The notes beneath the pieces are model-generated. The model was given only the letters and a program-made list of their open reading frames with translations, made no database searches and had not been told where the DNA came from. Below are positions 45,025 to 53,729 of a stretch of 64,000 nt of DNA, one piece after another. The position numbers and the translations under genes were made by a program. The stretch spans positions 1 to 64,000 of the forward strand of contig JBKAGT010000001.1 in assembly GCA_046290495.1 (NCBI GenBank). Direction: 5' to 3'. The stretch's first letter is position 1, and each line of letters starts with the position of its first letter. Source of the DNA: PGYR01 sp046290495 (GTDB lineage Bacteria; Bacteroidota; Ignavibacteria; Kapaibacteriales; UBA2268).

Positions 45025-45294
45025 ATGACTGACCAAATGGTAACAGAAATCGCAGGACAAGCATTCTATTATATTATGATAGTCTGTGGACCTATCCTAT
45101 TGGTATCACTGATAGTGGGACTTTCTATATCTATATTCCAAGCAGCTACATCTATATCGGAGCAAACGCTTACTTTCGTTCCGAAAGTGGTTACTGTGTT
45201 CTTGGTAACTATATTGCTATTCCCTTTTATGATAGGAAGTATGAAGACTTTCACTCTAGAAATGTTTTCGCTTATACAACAGATGAGTCCATAG
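45025..45294 (+). CDS. fliQ: Flagellar export protein FliQ
   Basis: 89 residues with two membrane helices: GPILLVSLIVGLSISIFQAATSISEQTLTFVPK then FLVTILLFPFM. These are the classic FliQ blocks. It lies 28 bp after fliP and 17 bp before fliR, so all four export genes are one operon. Confidence 0.94.
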   Translation: MTDQMVTEIAGQAFYYIMIVCGPILLVSLIVGLSISIFQAATSISEQTLTFVPKVVTVFLVTILLFPFMIGSMKTFTLEMFSLIQQMSP

Positions 45295-45311
45295 TTTAAG
45301 GAATCAATGAA

Positions 45312-46112
45312 ATGCTTGACTCACTTACATTATTCTATCTAGAAGGCAAATTTGTCATTGGACTATTAATACTAGTTCGTGTGAGTGGTCTATTTGCGTC
45401 AGGTCCTTTCTTCAAAACATCTGCTATCATACCACAAGTTAAAATCTTCCTCTCCCTTTTCGTTGCTGTTATGATTACTGCTGCATTCTGGAAGGAGCAA
45501 CCTGATATTAGTCTCGATGTGATGAGCTTAGCAATGCTGGTTATTAAAGAATTCATGGTTGGATTAATACTAGGGTTCACTGCTAATATCCCTTTTGTGG
45601 CAGCAAGATTTGCAGGTGGTATAATCGATATGGAAATGGGATATCAAACAGGTGCACTTTTCGACCGTGAGGCATCAACTCCAACTCTAATAGGTGAGTT
45701 CAACGAATTGATTGTGTTAATGCTCTTTTTAATTATTAATGGACACCACTACCTAGTAGAAGGGTTATACTATAGTATGAAAGTCTTACCTCTCGACTCA
45801 ATGATATTCACAGGAAAGACCTTTGAAATGCTCGGAGATATAGCAATGTCAATTTTTATTTTAGCTGTCAAGTTTGCATCACCTTTGTTGATTGCTCTCT
45901 TTTTGACAAATTTGGGCTTAGCACTCTTAGCGAGGGTAGCACCGCAAACAAATGTATTCATACTTAGTTTCCAAATGAAAGTAATGATTGGTCTGATTAT
46001 GCTAACAGTTTCATTGCCTGCGTTTGTTATGATTAGCAAGGATGCACTTGCCAATATGCAAGGAGAGTTTTTGGAAATGCTAATGTCGCTAAATCCAACA
46101 AGGGTGTTATAG
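45312..46112 (+). CDS. fliR: Flagellar export protein FliR
   Basis: 266-residue membrane protein with FliR features: VRVSGLFASGPFFKTSAIIPQVKI, GLILGFTANIPFVAARFAGGIIDMEMG and LALLARVAPQTNVFILSFQMKVMIGLI. Partner of FliP and FliQ in the export gate. One base separates its stop from the flhB start codon. Confidence 0.93.
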   Translation: MLDSLTLFYLEGKFVIGLLILVRVSGLFASGPFFKTSAIIPQVKIFLSLFVAVMITAAFWKEQPDISLDVMSLAMLVIKEFMVGLILGFTANIPFVAARFAGGIIDMEMGYQTGALFDREASTPTLIGEFNELIVLMLFLIINGHHYLVEGLYYSMKVLPLDSMIFTGKTFEMLGDIAMSIFILAVKFASPLLIALFLTNLGLALLARVAPQTNVFILSFQMKVMIGLIMLTVSLPAFVMISKDALANMQGEFLEMLMSLNPTRVL

Positions 46113-46113
46113 T

Positions 46114-47199
46114 ATGGCTGAGAATAAAGAAGGACAAGAGAAAACCGAAGCCGCAACCCCCAAGCGGCTAAGGGAAGCAAAAGAAAAGGGTCAGGTAGCC
46201 AAAAGTATGGACGTTACAACAGCAGTTATTTTGCTGATTGGTGGTATGTCTGTATTTATATTTGGCAATAGTATCTATGGAAGACTGATGAAGTTTTTTG
46301 ACTATTCTTTTCGTAATTCTTGGTCTATAGAAGTCAACGAGCAAAATATACTCAAACTCTACCCAGATTTGATAGGATTCATAGCTTCTCTAATACTACC
46401 CCTAATGTTGCTATTCACTTTCCTAATTTTAGCAGCTGAAATAAGCCAGGTAGGATTAACAATAGCAACAAAGAAATGGACCGACCCAGAAACATATAAG
46501 AAAATATTCAAAATCGGCTCGGGTTTGAAAAAAATATTTGCAAGCTCTCAATCATTCTTTGAGTTAGCAAAATCTATTGCAAAAGTGTTGCTTTTAGGTG
46601 CGGTAATTATCTGGATAGTCAACAACGACCTAGAAGCCATAGTCTCGGTACCTCTACAAAACTACACAGCTGTACTAATTCTTATGGGTGAGATGAGCTT
46701 CAAAATTGTCTTAGCAGTAGGTCTAGTCTATATCCTTATAGCTATAAGTGATATGATTTTCCAAAAATGGAAACACAAAGAGGATATGAAAATGACAAAG
46801 CAAGAAGTAAAAGATGAGACCAAACAAACTGATGGTGATCCTCACGTAAAAGGTAAACTCAAAGGTCTAATTAGATCCCGATTCAGAAAAATGATGGTTC
46901 AAAATGTTGGCGAAGCAGACGTAGTTGTAACTAACCCAACCCACTTTGCAGTTGCACTCAAATATTCGAACAATAATATGGGTGCACCAAGAGTAGTAGC
47001 CAAAGGTGCGGACTTCTTGGCTGCAAGGATAAGAGAAGAAGCACGCAAGCACAATGTAGAAATAGTAGAAGACCCACCACTTGCACGAACACTATTTTAC
47101 AATGTAGAAGTAGATATGGAAATCCCTGAAAATCTATACAAAGCCGTTGCTCAATTGCTTGCTTATGTATTCTCTTTGAAAGGGAAACAAGTAAGCTAA
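46114..47199 (+). CDS. flhB: Flagellar export switch protein FlhB
   Basis: 361 residues. Four membrane helices follow an N-terminal KTEAATPKRLREAKEKGQVAKS block, and the cytoplasmic tail carries the self-cleavage motif NPTH (VVTNPTHFAVALKY), then PRVVAKGADFLAARIREEA and DPPLARTLFYNVEVD. FlhB changes export specificity from hook to filament subunits. No flhA or other flagellar gene follows; the next genes are unrelated. Confidence 0.94.
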   Translation: MAENKEGQEKTEAATPKRLREAKEKGQVAKSMDVTTAVILLIGGMSVFIFGNSIYGRLMKFFDYSFRNSWSIEVNEQNILKLYPDLIGFIASLILPLMLLFTFLILAAEISQVGLTIATKKWTDPETYKKIFKIGSGLKKIFASSQSFFELAKSIAKVLLLGAVIIWIVNNDLEAIVSVPLQNYTAVLILMGEMSFKIVLAVGLVYILIAISDMIFQKWKHKEDMKMTKQEVKDETKQTDGDPHVKGKLKGLIRSRFRKMMVQNVGEADVVVTNPTHFAVALKYSNNNMGAPRVVAKGADFLAARIREEARKHNVEIVEDPPLARTLFYNVEVDMEIPENLYKAVAQLLAYVFSLKGKQVS

Positions 47200-47325
47200 C
47201 ACCCCATACCCAGTGATAAATCGGCACTTTTTAAAATAATGGTCCCCTTTACTCGTTATAGTTTGTAGAGGACGATGAATTATAGTTTAAAAGTATTTGT
47301 TTAATCACAAGATAGGAGTTATATC

Positions 47326-47520
47326 ATGGATAAGTTAGAAATAAAAGGAAATTGGAACGAATTGAAAGGTAATCTGAAGCAAGAATATGCTGAATTAACT
47401 GACGATGATTTACAATATGCTGAAGGAAAAGAAGATGAATTACTTGGTAAGATCCAGCAAAAAGTTGGAGAAACTAAGGAACAGATCGTAAATAAAATTA
47501 ATAGCTTTCAATCTAACTAA
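47326..47520 (+). CDS. CsbD-family general stress protein
   Basis: 64 residues with the CsbD pattern IKGNWNELKGNLKQEYAELTDDDL followed by GKEDELLGKIQQKVGETKEQ. Small, hydrophilic and probably unfolded; family members are induced in stress and their role is unclear. AGGAG precedes the ATG and a strong terminator follows. Confidence 0.9.
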   Translation: MDKLEIKGNWNELKGNLKQEYAELTDDDLQYAEGKEDELLGKIQQKVGETKEQIVNKINSFQSN

Positions 47521-47544
47521 GATTAATAAAGCAGCATAAATCAG

Positions 47545-47576
47545 AAAGGCATCTTATACAAGATGCCTTTTCTTAT
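47545..47576 (+). terminator. Rho-independent terminator of csbD-like gene
   Basis: Perfect AAAGGCATCTT/AAGATGCCTTT stem around an ATAC loop, followed by TTCTT. Confidence 0.85.
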
Positions 47577-47588
47577 TTTAATATCACT

Positions 47589-48035
47589 TTATACTATACC
47601 GCGACTGAATCCCAGACCTAATACCATCAGCGCGATTGCGAGCACTAGCATTAGCCATACAAATGGTGATACCGAACATGGATTATCATCGGCAGCTGCT
47701 TTTAGTTTCTTTTTGAAAATTACGAACACAGCCATACTAACCAATATCAATATCAGCTTCCACAAGAAAAGCACAGCTCCGTGATTAGAAAAGTCAAAGA
47801 GACCTTTCATACCACCTACGTAGATCATAGCCAATCTGAATCCAGTTAAGAACTGAATTGTTATTGCGATCATGCCAAGTATATGAAAAGAACTTTCGAA
47901 GCTACGAGTTCTAGCAATGCTACCTTCTTTTCTCGCTTTTGGCACTACTCCAATAGCGAATATCATAAGTCCACCAAGCCAAACCGAAGCACCAAGTAAA
48001 TGTAAAATTAATAGTGTTATTTTCTCTGCACCCAT
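47589..48035 (-). CDS. Small CopD-like membrane protein
   Basis: 148 residues with four membrane helices. The N-terminal HLLGASVWLGGLMIFAIGVVPKAR resembles the CopD/YebZ-type copper resistance fold, and a histidine lies in the second helix region (FESSFHILGM). Copper export or haem handling is possible; sequence evidence is limited to the fold-like pattern. AAGGAG lies seven bases before the ATG. Confidence 0.65.
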   Translation of the reverse strand: MGAEKITLLILHLLGASVWLGGLMIFAIGVVPKARKEGSIARTRSFESSFHILGMIAITIQFLTGFRLAMIYVGGMKGLFDFSNHGAVLFLWKLILILVSMAVFVIFKKKLKAAADDNPCSVSPFVWLMLVLAIALMVLGLGFSRGIV

Positions 48036-48125
48036 CTAAATCTCCTTTTATATTTTGTTTCTCAAATTCTCTATACGGACGTATTAGTAAACTATTTGCC
48101 TGTTTTGTCCGTATATATAAGTACA

Positions 48126-48329
48126 ATGATACCAAAATTACGACATATAGGCATTTATTTGTTAATAGCTAGCTCACTTAGTGGGGTGTTAGCTATCACT
48201 CTCCATGTGGATTTGACTTTCCTTATCCCCCTATTCATCATTGCTGTGTTACTTATCTTTATTGATGACAAGCACATAGATGATATGATAAAAAAAGTGA
48301 AGCCAATCAAGATTAGAAAAGATGACTAG
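48126..48329 (+). CDS. Small membrane protein, hypothetical
   Basis: 67 residues with two membrane helices (HIGIYLLIASSLSGVLAITL and LTFLIPLFIIAVLLIFI) and a basic tail. The ATG at 48126 is preferred to an in-frame TTG at 48096, as no leader function is evident upstream. The stop codon overlaps the stop of the convergent gene by two bases. Function unknown. Confidence 0.5.
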   Translation: MIPKLRHIGIYLLIASSLSGVLAITLHVDLTFLIPLFIIAVLLIFIDDKHIDDMIKKVKPIKIRKDD

Positions 48330-49006
48330 TTTCTTTTCAACTGCACTAATGACCAAATATGTAGAAAAACCGCAGCAGGCATCAGAAATGAAGCAACCAA
48401 TACGTATGGGAATTCCATTGCAACCAGAGGAATCAATGGTTCATTACTCCCAAATACAGATGGATTATACAGCGATATAAAAAATAATGCTATTATACTG
48501 GCAATAACTGCCAATCCAAGATAATTCCAATAAAGAGCTAATTTTCTTCCTTTGCTTCTGTTTTTCATTAAGTAAAACCCAACTACTAATGCCGTGGCAC
48601 CATATATCATGTCATAATTGTAGCCATGTATTGTTACTTCCTCATTCAATATTCCTTCCAAAACTGAGTAGTAGAACAATGTTTCAATCAATATCCTGTA
48701 TGATTGAAAAAGTATGATCCAATATTCTGGCACGTTACTTACCCACTCTCGATTCCTATTCTTATAGAAAAAAACACCTGTAAATATAAAAGAAGGAAGG
48801 ATAAAAAACATAACTAATCTTGGCGGCAACGAGTAAGTCATTAGTAGCTCTGTCTGACTAATAGCAAATATGAATATATGCCACAAAATCAATGATAATG
48901 CTACAATCCCAGCTTTCCTGTTGCTACTAGTTGCTTTCTTAGCGGTTAATACGAATGACAACAGAACAAAAATATCTAATAGCAAATAACCCAATTCTAG
49001 ACTCAT
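48326..49006 (-). CDS. Multi-pass membrane protein, hypothetical
   Basis: 226 residues with about seven hydrophobic segments. No family recognised with confidence; the TTYG-less pattern and an interspersed YRILIETLFYY are not diagnostic. It follows the ECF sigma factor gene by 25 bp on the same strand and could belong to its operon or be a target. Confidence 0.6.
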   Translation of the reverse strand: MSLELGYLLLDIFVLLSFVLTAKKATSSNRKAGIVALSLILWHIFIFAISQTELLMTYSLPPRLVMFFILPSFIFTGVFFYKNRNREWVSNVPEYWIILFQSYRILIETLFYYSVLEGILNEEVTIHGYNYDMIYGATALVVGFYLMKNRSKGRKLALYWNYLGLAVIASIIALFFISLYNPSVFGSNEPLIPLVAMEFPYVLVASFLMPAAVFLHIWSLVQLKRN

Positions 49007-49031
49007 AATTCCACCTGTTGTTTATCATAAA

Positions 49032-50249
49032 TTATTTTACAAATTGACTATATTTTTTTGTTAAAACATTAATACTCGCCTTGTTTTTAGTAAGCTTTAA
49101 TGCTCTACTAAAGTATGATTTTTTATCATTTTCTGATTCTGATAACTCTAACATTAAGCAATTGTAATAAAAATTATCATCTAAATTCAACTTCTTTGCT
49201 TCTTTCAGTGCTACCTCTTTACCTTTTACCTTACTTAGTACAAAGGTTCTATTCAAAGCAGCTATAGGGGAATATTTATTTCTAAGCAAACTATTATATA
49301 ACTGAAGAATACTTGACCATTTCTTATTGTCATCAGTTTCTTTTTGGCAATGCCAATATGCTATACGAGCCTCATAACTATAACTTGAATTATCATTAGT
49401 GCCAGCCCTTTTCAAGAACTCAAAACCTTTTGCGATTAGCTCATCATCCCATTTATCTTTGTCTTGCTCTTCATATAGTATCAGCTCACCTTCCGAGCTT
49501 ATTCTTGCATCAAATCTTGAAACATGAAAACAAAACAACGCCATCAGATTATTTACTTTTGGCTTATTGGTAATAGGATTAGATATTAGAACATAGAGCA
49601 AACGCATTGCCTCATAACACAGATCCTTTCTAATATCATAATCCTCACTCGAAGAATAATACCCCTCATTAAAAAGCAAATAAAGAACTTTCAAAACACT
49701 ATCTAATCTATTACTTATCAAAGTAGGCGTCAGATCAAAATCAACAACGTTCATTGACTTCAGATTTTGTTTTGCCCTATATAGTTTCTTATTAACATTG
49801 GAAATATTAATCAATAGCGAGTTGGATATTTCGCTAATTCCGAACCCACAAAGAATTCTTAGTGCTAATACTATTTGTGATTCTTCAGAATTAATAGGGT
49901 CACAAACAGCAAATATCATTCTTAGCTGACTATCGCTAATATTTTCTTGTGAAGTATCAATCTCATATTGATTAACGGAATCTTTTAATTCTGGAAGGAT
50001 TTTAGAGTCATAGTTGTTTTTTCTTCTGAAGTAGTCTGTAGCATTATTTTTTGCAACCGTATAAAGCCAACCTGTTGGGTTGTCAGGTATACCTTTTATG
50101 CCCCATACTTCAGTGGCTTTCAAAAATGTATCACTTACTATGTCTTCGGCTTGTTCAACAAAATCAAAGCCAAATCTATAGCAAAGTACAGCGACTAATT
50201 TACTATACTCCGTTCTAAATAAATTTGGTATTAATTCAGTATAACTCAT
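49032..50249 (-). CDS. ECF sigma factor with C-terminal extension (ECF42-type)
   Basis: 405 residues. The N-terminal part is an ECF sigma factor: region 2 (FDFVEQAEDIVSDTFLKATEVWGIKGIPDNPTGWLYTVAKNNATDYFRR) and region 4 (EESQIVLALRILCGFGISEISNSLLINISNVNKKLYRAKQNLK). The long C-terminal tail of about 220 residues is a helical SnoaL-free, TPR-like domain (DUF6596), which marks the ECF42 group. ECF42 genes are normally paired with a DGPF-domain gene, as here. A terminator-like hairpin covers its ribosome binding site (see below). Confidence 0.88.
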   Translation of the reverse strand: MSYTELIPNLFRTEYSKLVAVLCYRFGFDFVEQAEDIVSDTFLKATEVWGIKGIPDNPTGWLYTVAKNNATDYFRRKNNYDSKILPELKDSVNQYEIDTSQENISDSQLRMIFAVCDPINSEESQIVLALRILCGFGISEISNSLLINISNVNKKLYRAKQNLKSMNVVDFDLTPTLISNRLDSVLKVLYLLFNEGYYSSSEDYDIRKDLCYEAMRLLYVLISNPITNKPKVNNLMALFCFHVSRFDARISSEGELILYEEQDKDKWDDELIAKGFEFLKRAGTNDNSSYSYEARIAYWHCQKETDDNKKWSSILQLYNSLLRNKYSPIAALNRTFVLSKVKGKEVALKEAKKLNLDDNFYYNCLMLELSESENDKKSYFSRALKLTKNKASINVLTKKYSQFVK

Positions 50250-50278
50250 AAAAAAAGCCCCCTAAAGAATAGGAGGCC
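50250..50278 (-). promoter_or_regulatory. Terminator-like hairpin that contains the ribosome binding site of the sigma gene
   Basis: On the minus strand GCCTCCTA (50277-50270) pairs with TAGGGGGC (50264-50257), 8 bp with one G-T wobble around a TTCTT loop, followed by seven T and then the ATG of the sigma gene. The AGGGGG inside the 3' arm is also the only good Shine-Dalgarno, 7-8 bases from that ATG. So the hairpin would both stop transcription and hide the ribosome binding site. Seen in the sequence; the regulatory role is inference. Confidence 0.7.
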
Positions 50279-50286
50279 AAATAATC

Positions 50287-50631
50287 TTATTGATCAAAAA
50301 TCATAACATCACGGACTTCTAAAGTTCCACCTCCTTCAAAGATAGGACACCCTTTAGATATTTCAACTGCTTCTTCAAAATCGTTAGCTTTTACTATTGC
50401 ATATCCACCAATGTATTCCTTTACCTCTGCATAAGGCCCATCGGAAACTACTTCTCTATCTTTAAGCAGCTTTCCTTGTTTTCCCAGTGCCTCTGAACCG
50501 ATTAACTTGTCCTGTGCAGCAATCCCACCAAGCCAATCGTTCCATTGTTGCATAATTGCTTGCATTTCTTCTGGAGAAACTTCAGGTCCACCTACAAATT
50601 CATTTCTAAAAATCATCATGAACTGTTTCAT
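50287..50631 (-). CDS. DGPF-domain (YCII-related) protein, partner of the sigma factor
   Basis: 114 residues. The signature VSDGPYAEVKEYIGGYAIV gives the DGPF/DGPFAET motif family, here DGPYAE. These small dimeric alpha/beta-barrel proteins are habitually next to ECF42 sigma factor genes and act in the same regulatory unit. It is transcribed first, 37 bp ahead of the sigma gene. Confidence 0.88.
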   Translation of the reverse strand: MKQFMMIFRNEFVGGPEVSPEEMQAIMQQWNDWLGGIAAQDKLIGSEALGKQGKLLKDREVVSDGPYAEVKEYIGGYAIVKANDFEEAVEISKGCPIFEGGGTLEVRDVMIFDQ

Positions 50632-50732
50632 AATAATACCTCTTAATTAATTATTAATAAATTTTGACTTCAAATAACTAACGATTAGAAATTATAGAAT
50701 AGGACAAATGGTATTAAAATTAATAAAAAATT

Positions 50733-51158
50733 CTACTTCCCTATCCCCAGATTCTCTTTCGTTTTCACCTTATGATACATCAGAGCTGCTGCTATGCACT
50801 GTTTTAACTCATTAGCAGGTGGAACCTCTTCTAAATCAAAAAGTATTGCTCTTGTATTTTCATACTTAAAAAAATCACCATAAATTTCTTTGAATGTAGG
50901 AACTAACTTACTCGTGCATTTGAAATAAATAGCATACTGATCTGGTGTTTTTGACTTCCAATCTATCCTGATTGTACTACCGTGTTTTGTTAAGTAGCTT
51001 GGTTCTCCCCATTTTAGAGTCTCCTCTACACTGTCAATACCAGCTATATCAGTGGCTGCATCTAATATCAATTTTCGGAGTGCATCCATTTTTGGCCTGA
51101 TATGATCAGGGTAATTATCGAAGACTTCATCTACTCTTGAGTCAGACTTCAGCTTCAT
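50733..51158 (-). CDS. DUF1801 (YdhG-like) protein
   Basis: 141 residues with the DUF1801 pattern IRPKMDALRKLILDAATDIAGIDSVEETLKWGEPSY followed by IRIDWKSKTPDQYAIYF. Widespread and uncharacterised; related to frataxin-like folds. The ATG at 51158 overlaps the hydrolase stop by one base and has GGAG six bases upstream; the GTG at 51170 is less likely. Co-transcribed with the hydrolase. Confidence 0.85.
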   Translation of the reverse strand: MKLKSDSRVDEVFDNYPDHIRPKMDALRKLILDAATDIAGIDSVEETLKWGEPSYLTKHGSTIRIDWKSKTPDQYAIYFKCTSKLVPTFKEIYGDFFKYENTRAILFDLEEVPPANELKQCIAAALMYHKVKTKENLGIGK

Positions 51159-52084
51159 TAGTTGCTCCACTCAACCACAGCATTGATAAATTCTGTTTGT
51201 CTATCTACAAAAACATTGTGTGAGCAATTATCTAAGTAAAGCATATTACTTAATCCAATTTGATCTGCCAAACTTGCAACTTGCTCTGGTGAGTAGAGTC
51301 CATCTTCCTTACCGTATATTCCATAAACTTCAACTCCTTTCTCCATGATATTGTCTATGCCTTCAGTAAGGTCGATAGTAGTATAGCTTTCGTTGTCTGC
51401 AAACCCCTTGGGAGCTTTGAAGTTCATCTGTTGGCTAAGTACCATCATCTCTTTATCGGCTTGCATTTTTTTGTACTGTTGTTTTGCTTCATCTGTGGGA
51501 TTTTTCGTAGTATAAAATCCGTTTTGCATAGCATGCATAAAGCAGTAGGAGCTGTACTGTATGCTAGTAGTGTCCATATTTTCTAACATCTTTACATAGT
51601 TCAGATTTGTAGCATCACCCTTGTCTTCATATATTTTTTTAACCGTGCTGATAATAGTTTTGAATGTCTCTTGCAAAGAAACAGGAGCACCTACAAGGTA
51701 AACGGTTTCGACTTTATCGGGGAATTTCTCAGCATATTTTGTTGCAACTATGCCCCCAAAGCTATGACCAATGAAGCTTGCTTTTTCTACTTCGTACTTC
51801 TCCATTATCCAGTTAATATCAGCAAACGTTTCTTCGAAAGTGAATTTCGCCTCGAGTGCTTCATTTCTTCCTTCACCACGTCTGTCATATACAATTACAT
51901 AAAACCCATCTTCAGAGAGCCGCTCGGCAGTTGTAATGTCAAAATTAGCGGCATTGTAGCCAGGACCACCATGGAGAAAGATAATAGCTTTATCGTTGCT
52001 ATCGCCATAAGTATTTACTTTCAGCTCTTCAGCTGTGGCACTTAAAGTCAGAAGAATGAAGAATAATAGTATAATTGATTTCAT
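51158..52084 (-). CDS. Secreted alpha/beta hydrolase
   Basis: 308 residues: signal peptide, then alpha/beta hydrolase fold with HGGPGYN (oxyanion loop, like proline iminopeptidases), the nucleophile elbow GHSFGG, and the late Asp and His (DGLYSPEQV, NCSHNVFVD). The signal peptide places it in the periplasm or outside. Substrate unknown. Confidence 0.85.
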   Translation of the reverse strand: MKSIILLFFILLTLSATAEELKVNTYGDSNDKAIIFLHGGPGYNAANFDITTAERLSEDGFYVIVYDRRGEGRNEALEAKFTFEETFADINWIMEKYEVEKASFIGHSFGGIVATKYAEKFPDKVETVYLVGAPVSLQETFKTIISTVKKIYEDKGDATNLNYVKMLENMDTTSIQYSSYCFMHAMQNGFYTTKNPTDEAKQQYKKMQADKEMMVLSQQMNFKAPKGFADNESYTTIDLTEGIDNIMEKGVEVYGIYGKEDGLYSPEQVASLADQIGLSNMLYLDNCSHNVFVDRQTEFINAVVEWSN

Positions 52085-52184
52085 ATAGTTCCTATTTATA
52101 TTTCGTGTCTAAGAGTTTAGCCGAGTTTACTAAACCGTTATTATGTAATATATCTATAAGTTCTGAAAATGGCAACTAGCATAT

Positions 52185-52212
52185 TAGCTCCTCCTTAACA
52201 AAGGAGGTCGGG
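52185..52212. repeat. CTCCTT/AAGGAG hairpin repeat
   Basis: CTCCTCCTTAACAAAGGAGG followed by TCGGGAGG. A short palindrome of a kind common in intergenic DNA of this phylum, just after the small gene at 52218. Confidence 0.5.
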
Positions 52213-52217
52213 AGGAT

Positions 52218-52394
52218 TTATTTTATTCTTTTTTCTCGGACTCTATTCAAGTAGATAGTCATTAATAAACCAACTAAAACGCTAGTAGCCATTACTAAAG
52301 GATAGTTGACATCACCTCTTAATGAAAACAATAAGGCTGTGAATAATCCAAATAGAATAGTAAATATTAGAAATGTTAAAATATGTCTTTTCAT
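52218..52394 (-). CDS. 58-residue membrane protein, hypothetical
   Basis: Short frame running from ATG at 52394 to TAA at 52218. It has two hydrophobic segments (ILTFLIFTILFGLFTALLF and LVMATSVLVGLLMTIYL) and a basic tail (RVREKRIK). The start is two bases after the stop of the upstream 137-residue gene, so it reads as the end of the same operon. Ribosome binding site weak. Function unknown. Confidence 0.55.
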   Translation of the reverse strand: MKRHILTFLIFTILFGLFTALLFSLRGDVNYPLVMATSVLVGLLMTIYLNRVREKRIK

Positions 52395-52396
52395 GT

Positions 52397-52810
52397 TTAA
52401 TTTTTTTTCAGTTTCCGAATTTTAAATTTCAATTTGAAAGTATCTTTGAAAACTTCAATCGTATCTGAGTTTTTTCTCTTATACACTTTGTATGGGAATC
52501 GAACATCTCTTATTTTATATCGGTAAGGTTCTTTCATAAAAGATATAATTGGTTTGTAATCATACCATTCATTATAATTTGATTTATTTTCAATAAGATA
52601 AGAACTATTAAATACTTTAAGACTCTCACTTAAAGCTATATTCTGCTTCCCACCATTCTCAAAAACAAGTGTAGTAGTATCTAGAAAATCATAAAATTCT
52701 ATAAATCGATAATTATATCTTTCATTATCTGAGTTTAAATATAATACGGTAATACCTATTGTCATAAATGTCATCATAAAAATAATATTATATTTTTCTG
52801 CTTTATTCAT
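52397..52810 (-). CDS. Membrane-anchored protein, hypothetical
   Basis: 137 residues with one N-terminal membrane helix (IIFMMTFMTIGITVLYL) and a soluble, very basic C-terminus (KLKFKIRKLKKN). It is a few bases downstream of the 223-residue membrane gene and directly upstream of the 58-residue gene. No family recognised. Confidence 0.55.
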   Translation of the reverse strand: MNKAEKYNIIFMMTFMTIGITVLYLNSDNERYNYRFIEFYDFLDTTTLVFENGGKQNIALSESLKVFNSSYLIENKSNYNEWYDYKPIISFMKEPYRYKIRDVRFPYKVYKRKNSDTIEVFKDTFKLKFKIRKLKKN

Positions 52811-52813
52811 AAT

Positions 52814-53485
52814 TCAATTAACCAGATAAACAACTATAGAAAGCAAAAATATACAAGAAACAGCTAAAAATATAAAGAAGTTTCTGAATGTACCAACCAC
52901 AGCTTCTATCGGTGATTTTATATTGTTTATGGCTTTTTCATAGTACTCTAAACCACGATTAGTGCTCTCGCCTCTGTTGTCTTTTGGCTTATTGTTTATA
53001 TATTTTTGTGTCACTCTAGTCACAATCTTATTAACTATAGAATATACAAACCCACCTATCAATATCACCTTGTTTTCTAAAACTTTACGAACTGAAGGCA
53101 GAATCACGGAGTTCATCACTCCACTGAATACAGCACCATAATCACGGCTACCTCCTCCGTCTTTTTGCATATTCGAGGCAGCTTGCTTGAATACAACTAA
53201 GGAATAATCCATAATCGAAACTAAGTCATCTTTCAGGCGGCTAATCAGCCAGACTAGACCAATAAAAAAACCACCTAATACCAGCAATGGCAGCCCTAGC
53301 AAAGGATAGAACAGATGATCAAGTCCATCTAATCTTAAGACAAAATACCCGGAAACAAATAGCACCACAGAAACCAATAATGGCCATATAAGAATGCCGA
53401 TTACGTAGATAGGAAATGTAATCAGGTCAGCTATTCTTTCTGTTACTTCTTTCGATTGGTATGTACTTAAATCTATATTACTCAT
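52814..53485 (-). CDS. Multi-pass membrane protein, hypothetical
   Basis: 223 residues with three to four hydrophobic helices, two at the N-terminus (FPIYVIGILIWPLLVSVVLF, LLGLPLLVLGGFFIGLVWLI) and one at the end. The middle is polar (SNMQKDGGGSRDYGAVFSG). No known family. It overlaps the small gene upstream by eight bases. Confidence 0.6.
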   Translation of the reverse strand: MSNIDLSTYQSKEVTERIADLITFPIYVIGILIWPLLVSVVLFVSGYFVLRLDGLDHLFYPLLGLPLLVLGGFFIGLVWLISRLKDDLVSIMDYSLVVFKQAASNMQKDGGGSRDYGAVFSGVMNSVILPSVRKVLENKVILIGGFVYSIVNKIVTRVTQKYINNKPKDNRGESTNRGLEYYEKAINNIKSPIEAVVGTFRNFFIFLAVSCIFLLSIVVYLVN

Positions 53486-53654
53486 TTATTCTCTTCTTTT
53501 TTGATTCTATTGTCGCTACACCTATTAGGCAAACACCACATAATGCACCCCAGAAATAGTCACCAAATTCTCCGCCATTGAAAAAGATGTACACCGATGC
53601 AAGTATAGCCAAATCACCTATTATTATCAATGTCCAATATAGTCCTTTACTCAT
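53478..53654 (-). CDS. Small membrane protein, hypothetical
   Basis: 58 residues with two helices and a basic C-terminus. The ATG at 53654 has AGGGGG a few bases upstream; the frame also opens at a TTG 12 bases earlier, but that TTG overlaps the ribosome binding site. First gene of a four-gene membrane operon (53654-52218). Confidence 0.6.
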   Translation of the reverse strand: MSKGLYWTLIIIGDLAILASVYIFFNGGEFGDYFWGALCGVCLIGVATIESKKKRINE

Positions 53655-53729
53655 AAGCCCCCTCAAGAATAATTATTTTATTTCAAACAATTTTATTAAG
53701 TTATAAATATAACAAATCGGTTGTGACTT

